From assembly GCF_011075055.1 (NCBI RefSeq), contig NC_058156.1:3038001-3102000 (forward strand): DNA of 64,000 nt, written 5' to 3'. Positions within the stretch are counted from its first letter, which is position 1; every line of letters begins with the position of its first letter. The stretch comes from Mangifera indica (Eukaryota; Streptophyta; Magnoliopsida; Sapindales; Anacardiaceae). Under the pieces are notes generated by a model. The model did not search any database. It was not told the DNA's origin and saw only the letters and a list, made by a program, of their open reading frames with translations. The translations under genes were made by a program, and so were the position numbers. Shown here piece by piece: positions 60,801 to 64,000 of the stretch.

Positions 60801-61560
60801 TTTTGCACACTTTGTGGTCAACTTGTAAAATAGGGACCGCTTGTTCATAGCCCACACACAAACCCATTGAAATTAAGGGTCTAACGATCAAGGCTTATTA
60901 TGTGGTTATCGATGATCGAATAGGAGCAAAATTTCAAGAAATGGTATGATGAACCTAACCTTTTCGAGAAAAAAAAGGTGTACAATATAGGGATGAAGAC
61001 CAAAATTTCTTTTTGAGGTACAATTAGAAATATATCAGGATGGTTGTTCTACAAAATGAGTTCACCTGGTCCATTATTTTAGTTTTATAATACAATATGT
61101 CATTGAGATATGTGATCATGTTATATTATTCATTTTAATAGCACATGGATTCTTTTTTAGGATTACTATATCGATGACAACATGACTTCGTAGAAGAGGG
61201 TTCGTCAAAATTGGACCGCAGTCATGGTTTGTTTTGCTACACATCTCTTGCTTGAGTATACCGTATGGATGAAAGATTAGGATAATTACAAGTTTCCTCT
61301 ACTTTTCATGAGATTGGTCAATGTAGATTGCCTCGTCAACTTACATTTGAAACCTTGTGGTATGGTAGATAAGGTACAAATTCGATAATCAATTACCTTA
61401 TGAGGATTAATTAATTAAAAATGATTCAAGTAAGGTATCTTATATGTATTTTGTCAATATGTGCAGATTTTAATCCCAATAAACTTTGACAATGCATATT
61501 AGGTGGCAAGTATTGTGGATTTTAAGGAATAAAAGATCACAGTTTACGACTTGTTATAGA
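57850..61560 (+). pseudogene. DUF1985/Ulp1-protease-like transposon gene, broken
   Basis: 58094-58270 reads NGVDIKFSLYEFIIMIGLQF and ...LDIDMYF, the DUF1985 pattern, ending in a stop. A shifted frame at 58281-58390 reads DDSDVVKLVLLYYLHMRLLE, also DUF1985. At 61467-61556 ILIPINFDNAY, stop, VASIVDFKE matches the Ulp1/C48 peptidase block IPVNxxxxHWVxxVVDFKE, with the catalytic His region replaced by a stop. Between them lie repeated mini-exon units and a 79-codon frame at 60425-60664. This gene type travels with MULE transposons in plants. Multiple stops and shifts: a pseudogene. It is convergent with the transposase remnant to its right. Confidence 0.7.
59500..60340 (+). repeat. About three tandem copies of a 280-295 bp exon-bearing unit
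   Basis: Units begin near 59611, 59892 and 60184 (AAGGTAxxxxTAACxTxxAxT...ATACATT) and each carries TTATTACAG-like acceptor, GATGTTGGCGATGAGGGATCA and GGGTTCC blocks. An older partial unit precedes. Each unit resembles a small exon plus intron, so the array multiplied a repeated exon of the Ulp1-type gene. Confidence 0.75.
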
Positions 61561-62055
61561 ATTTCATTGCTAACCCATCAATGTTTACTATAAGGATATT
61601 AGTGTATATGTTTATGGTACCACACTTGCTAACAGTGACATCATTTTGGTCTTATACAAGATGTACACCACAAGACAATTTATTTGCATTGCATAGGGTG
61701 GTGGATGTACCATAACAGACGCCTCTATCAAATGATTATGGTGTGTTCATGTTATGCTACATTAAATGTCTGGCGCTTGGCCGACGTTTATCCTTTGAGG
61801 TCGAGGACTCGATACGCCTACGCACGCATTTAGCCATATAGTTATTTTTTTAAGATATTGATTGACTTTTATGTTATATGCGTTTGTATATTTATATATG
61901 TTTATGAATTCATTTATATGTTATATGCGTTAGTATGTCTATATGTTTGTGTATGTACTTATATGCATTTGTCCTTTATATAGTTACTATAAACGATCGA
62001 TCAAGCAACAACAAATGATGGAAAATGGATATATGAAATCAACATTGACATTTAT

Positions 62056-62213
62056 AACAAGTATAATCACAAATTTTATAGATACATTAACAAGTATAAT
62101 CACAAGTTTTATAGATAAAATTAACAAATACAATCATAAATTTTAAATCTAAAGTAACAAGTACAATCACAAATTTTATATCTAAATGAACAAGTACAAT
62201 CACAAGTGTAATT
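62056..62213. repeat. 33-bp tandem repeat, about 4.7 copies
   Basis: Units start at 62056, 62089, 62123, 62156 and 62189, each close to AACAAGTATAATCACAAATT followed by TTATAGATAxATT. It lies between the Ulp1-like and transposase remnants. Confidence 0.9.
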
Positions 62214-62875
62214 ATCTTCACCCTTTCTTTTTAGTTGTTGAACTTGATGGCATGGATTTAGGTATCGAAATAAAACTTGCAATTTTGTCTCATATGGCCA
62301 AGTTTCTAAAGACAACTACAAATATGTTGTTTAATAACCTCACCTTGCGAAGGACGTTTATTTTTATTTGTTGGACAATTTGCGCAACGATGATGGATGA
62401 ATAGGGGATGGAAAATGCGTGCCTGCTCTACATGCATCTACTTTGATTGATCTCTTAATGGATTGACAACCTCTACGTAAACTGTAAGGTAAAATGTGAT
62501 ACTGTAGTAATGATGCACCTATTGAACAAACGTAGTGAGCTTCATATATCTTGCTATGGTGATGACATGCGTGTAGGGATTTTATGATAGTTGAAATTTT
62601 CAATATACATATGTCTACTTCGCAAAGTCAACCATACCATTATATTGGCCACTACCCAAAACCTCGTATCGTTGAGATGTAATAGGACACACCTCCAAGT
62701 TTAAAGACTTTCGCATATGTTTTGTAATCTTCTTCTCTGCCCATGGTGTTATCGAGTTGGTACAAATATCTACAATTCATATAAATATCAATATATATGG
62801 TAAGTAATAAACACATTGATAACATGGTAAACTATTGAATATGTACTTACTTGCATGATTTCTCTTTTTATAAAA

Positions 62876-64000
62876 CTATAATTGTAATGTACCTTTGATG
62901 AACTCAATTAATATAGTAACGGGTAAATCCCAAATATGTCTGACAAGTGCATTGAATGACTTGATGATATTGGTAGTCATTATATTATACCTATGGCTTG
63001 ATAAATATGTCTTTGCCCATCGATCATAACCTACCTCACATAGGTACGTTGCTGCATCAAGGTGCATCTGGGATAATGCCTTTATTATCTCTCAAAATTC
63101 ATACTTTATATATGCCTTAGCTGCTTTCAAATACATCTATGTGACTTTTGCATTCTTCTTATACTAAGATCGCATATTATAGTGAAGTGTGATGACAACA
63201 ACAACCATAGGGCACACCTAGGAAAACTTTAACCATTATAGAGAAGATACTAACATGTCGATTTAAAATTATTGCTACATGAGGTACCTCACCCAAACAA
63301 TCCTTTAACTTTGTGAAAAACTGATACTACATGTCATGATTTTCCCTAGGGCCAATGCCAAAAGCCAATGCAACAATGATAAATAATTGGCCTAGATATT
63401 TACCTTTTAAGAAAACAACTTCAATACAAATTACTGGGTGAATATGTTGTTGGAATGCATGGATACTAAACCCAATATCATGTAAAAATATTTCAATTGT
63501 TTTTGCTCATCTGTTAGTGCATGCGTTATAATCTTCATATTACAATGTGCTAAATTGTAACAATACTCTAGTAGCAACATAAATGACTCTTCTAGTGTGC
63601 CCTTAATGATTGGTATGCCTAATTTCTTATCTATCACGCTTGTGTATATGATATATCAATTTTATATCAGTCGGTGATGTCTACAATGATCTCTTTAGGT
63701 CGATACACACGATCAACCAATATAAATCTTATCCTCAAAATTTGCCCTAAAGCTCAAGCTCTAGCTTGCTCTAAGACATGTGTGCTGGCTATTGAAACGA
63801 CGTAGTTTCAGAACTATCACTTTTGCCCACCCTGTTTACCTATGCATGCCAATTACATTACTGATTATGACATTTCATTTCCTATCTAATTGTGTTTGAC
63901 TTATGCACTTTAAATTGATATCTATTTATAAGAGCATCTGGAGTTACTGCATCAATGACATGTTTATTTGGGAATAGTATACCAATTTTTGGAGAATCAT
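62876..64000 (-). pseudogene. MULE (mudrA-like) transposase remnant
   Basis: Read from right to left: DSPKIGILFPNKHVIDAVTP and YQFKVHKSNTIR (MuDR N-terminal region), a gap with stops, TLEESFMLLLEYCYNL and TDEQKQLKYFYMILG, VVFLKGKYLGQLFIIVALAF (the DGTFLKGKY block with the catalytic Asp changed to Glu-Val), FFTKLKDCLGEVP and NRHVSIF (second Asp now Asn), then LCEVGYDRWAKTYLSSHRYN and IMTTNIIKSFNALVRHIWDL, the C-terminal mudrA block. Stops and shifts separate them, so it cannot make transposase. The zinc-knuckle SWIM part was not found. It extends to the window edge. Confidence 0.85.

Noticed and set aside
1..64000. CRISPR arrays, rRNA, organelle DNA
   Set aside because: None of their patterns appear; tandem repeats found have no spacer structure.

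Overview
This is nuclear DNA of a flowering plant, most likely a eudicot. The genes are intron-rich and AT-rich with GT-AG introns, the proteins are plant-type (ATM, a DOF factor, a PWWP protein, a PANK2 with fused DUF89, ISU1), and the transposons are typical of plants (TRIM, Tourist-like MITEs, hAT and MULE elements, compact LTR elements). Nothing bacterial or organellar was seen. I cannot name the species. No homology search was run: exons were placed by hand from reading frame, splice sites, phase agreement and family resemblance.

Layout. (1) 1-14940, minus strand: the first 25 coding exons of the DNA-damage kinase ATM, running off the left edge, with a copia remnant, a possible solo LTR, a complete TRIM, a SINE-like piece and a hAT-type MITE in its introns. 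An E2F-like site lies just before its ATG. (2) 14953-20104: AT-rich, gene-poor DNA ending in the DOF promoter. (3) 20105-21410, plus: a two-exon DOF zinc-finger gene. (4) 23396-27052, minus: a PWWP-domain chromatin protein of 1218 residues with a coding 10-residue repeat array. (5) 29640-45944, minus: a type II pantothenate kinase 2 locus (PanK + DUF89) that has decayed. It has frameshifts, stops, missing exons, a lost splice acceptor, a Tourist-like MITE at a splice donor, one LTR retrotransposon inside a coding exon and another in a splice donor. (6) 46500-51400: repeat-rich DNA with a hAT element carrying a gene-like fragment and a second TIR element with long terminal inverted repeats. (7) 51410-53300, minus: ISU1, the mitochondrial iron-sulfur scaffold, intact in three exons. 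(8) 53301-64000: repeats, then a wrecked MULE region with a DUF1985/Ulp1-like pseudogene (plus) and a mudrA-like transposase pseudogene (minus), convergent.

The genes do not form a functional unit; this is ordinary plant gene spacing. The most notable feature is the PANK2 locus, where single-base lesions, exon loss and at least three precisely mapped insertions can be read together. All three LTR/TRIM elements with intact ends have identical 5-bp target duplications, two hAT-type elements have identical 8-bp duplications, and the two complete Tourist-like MITEs have 3-bp TAA/TTA duplications, so their boundaries are well supported.
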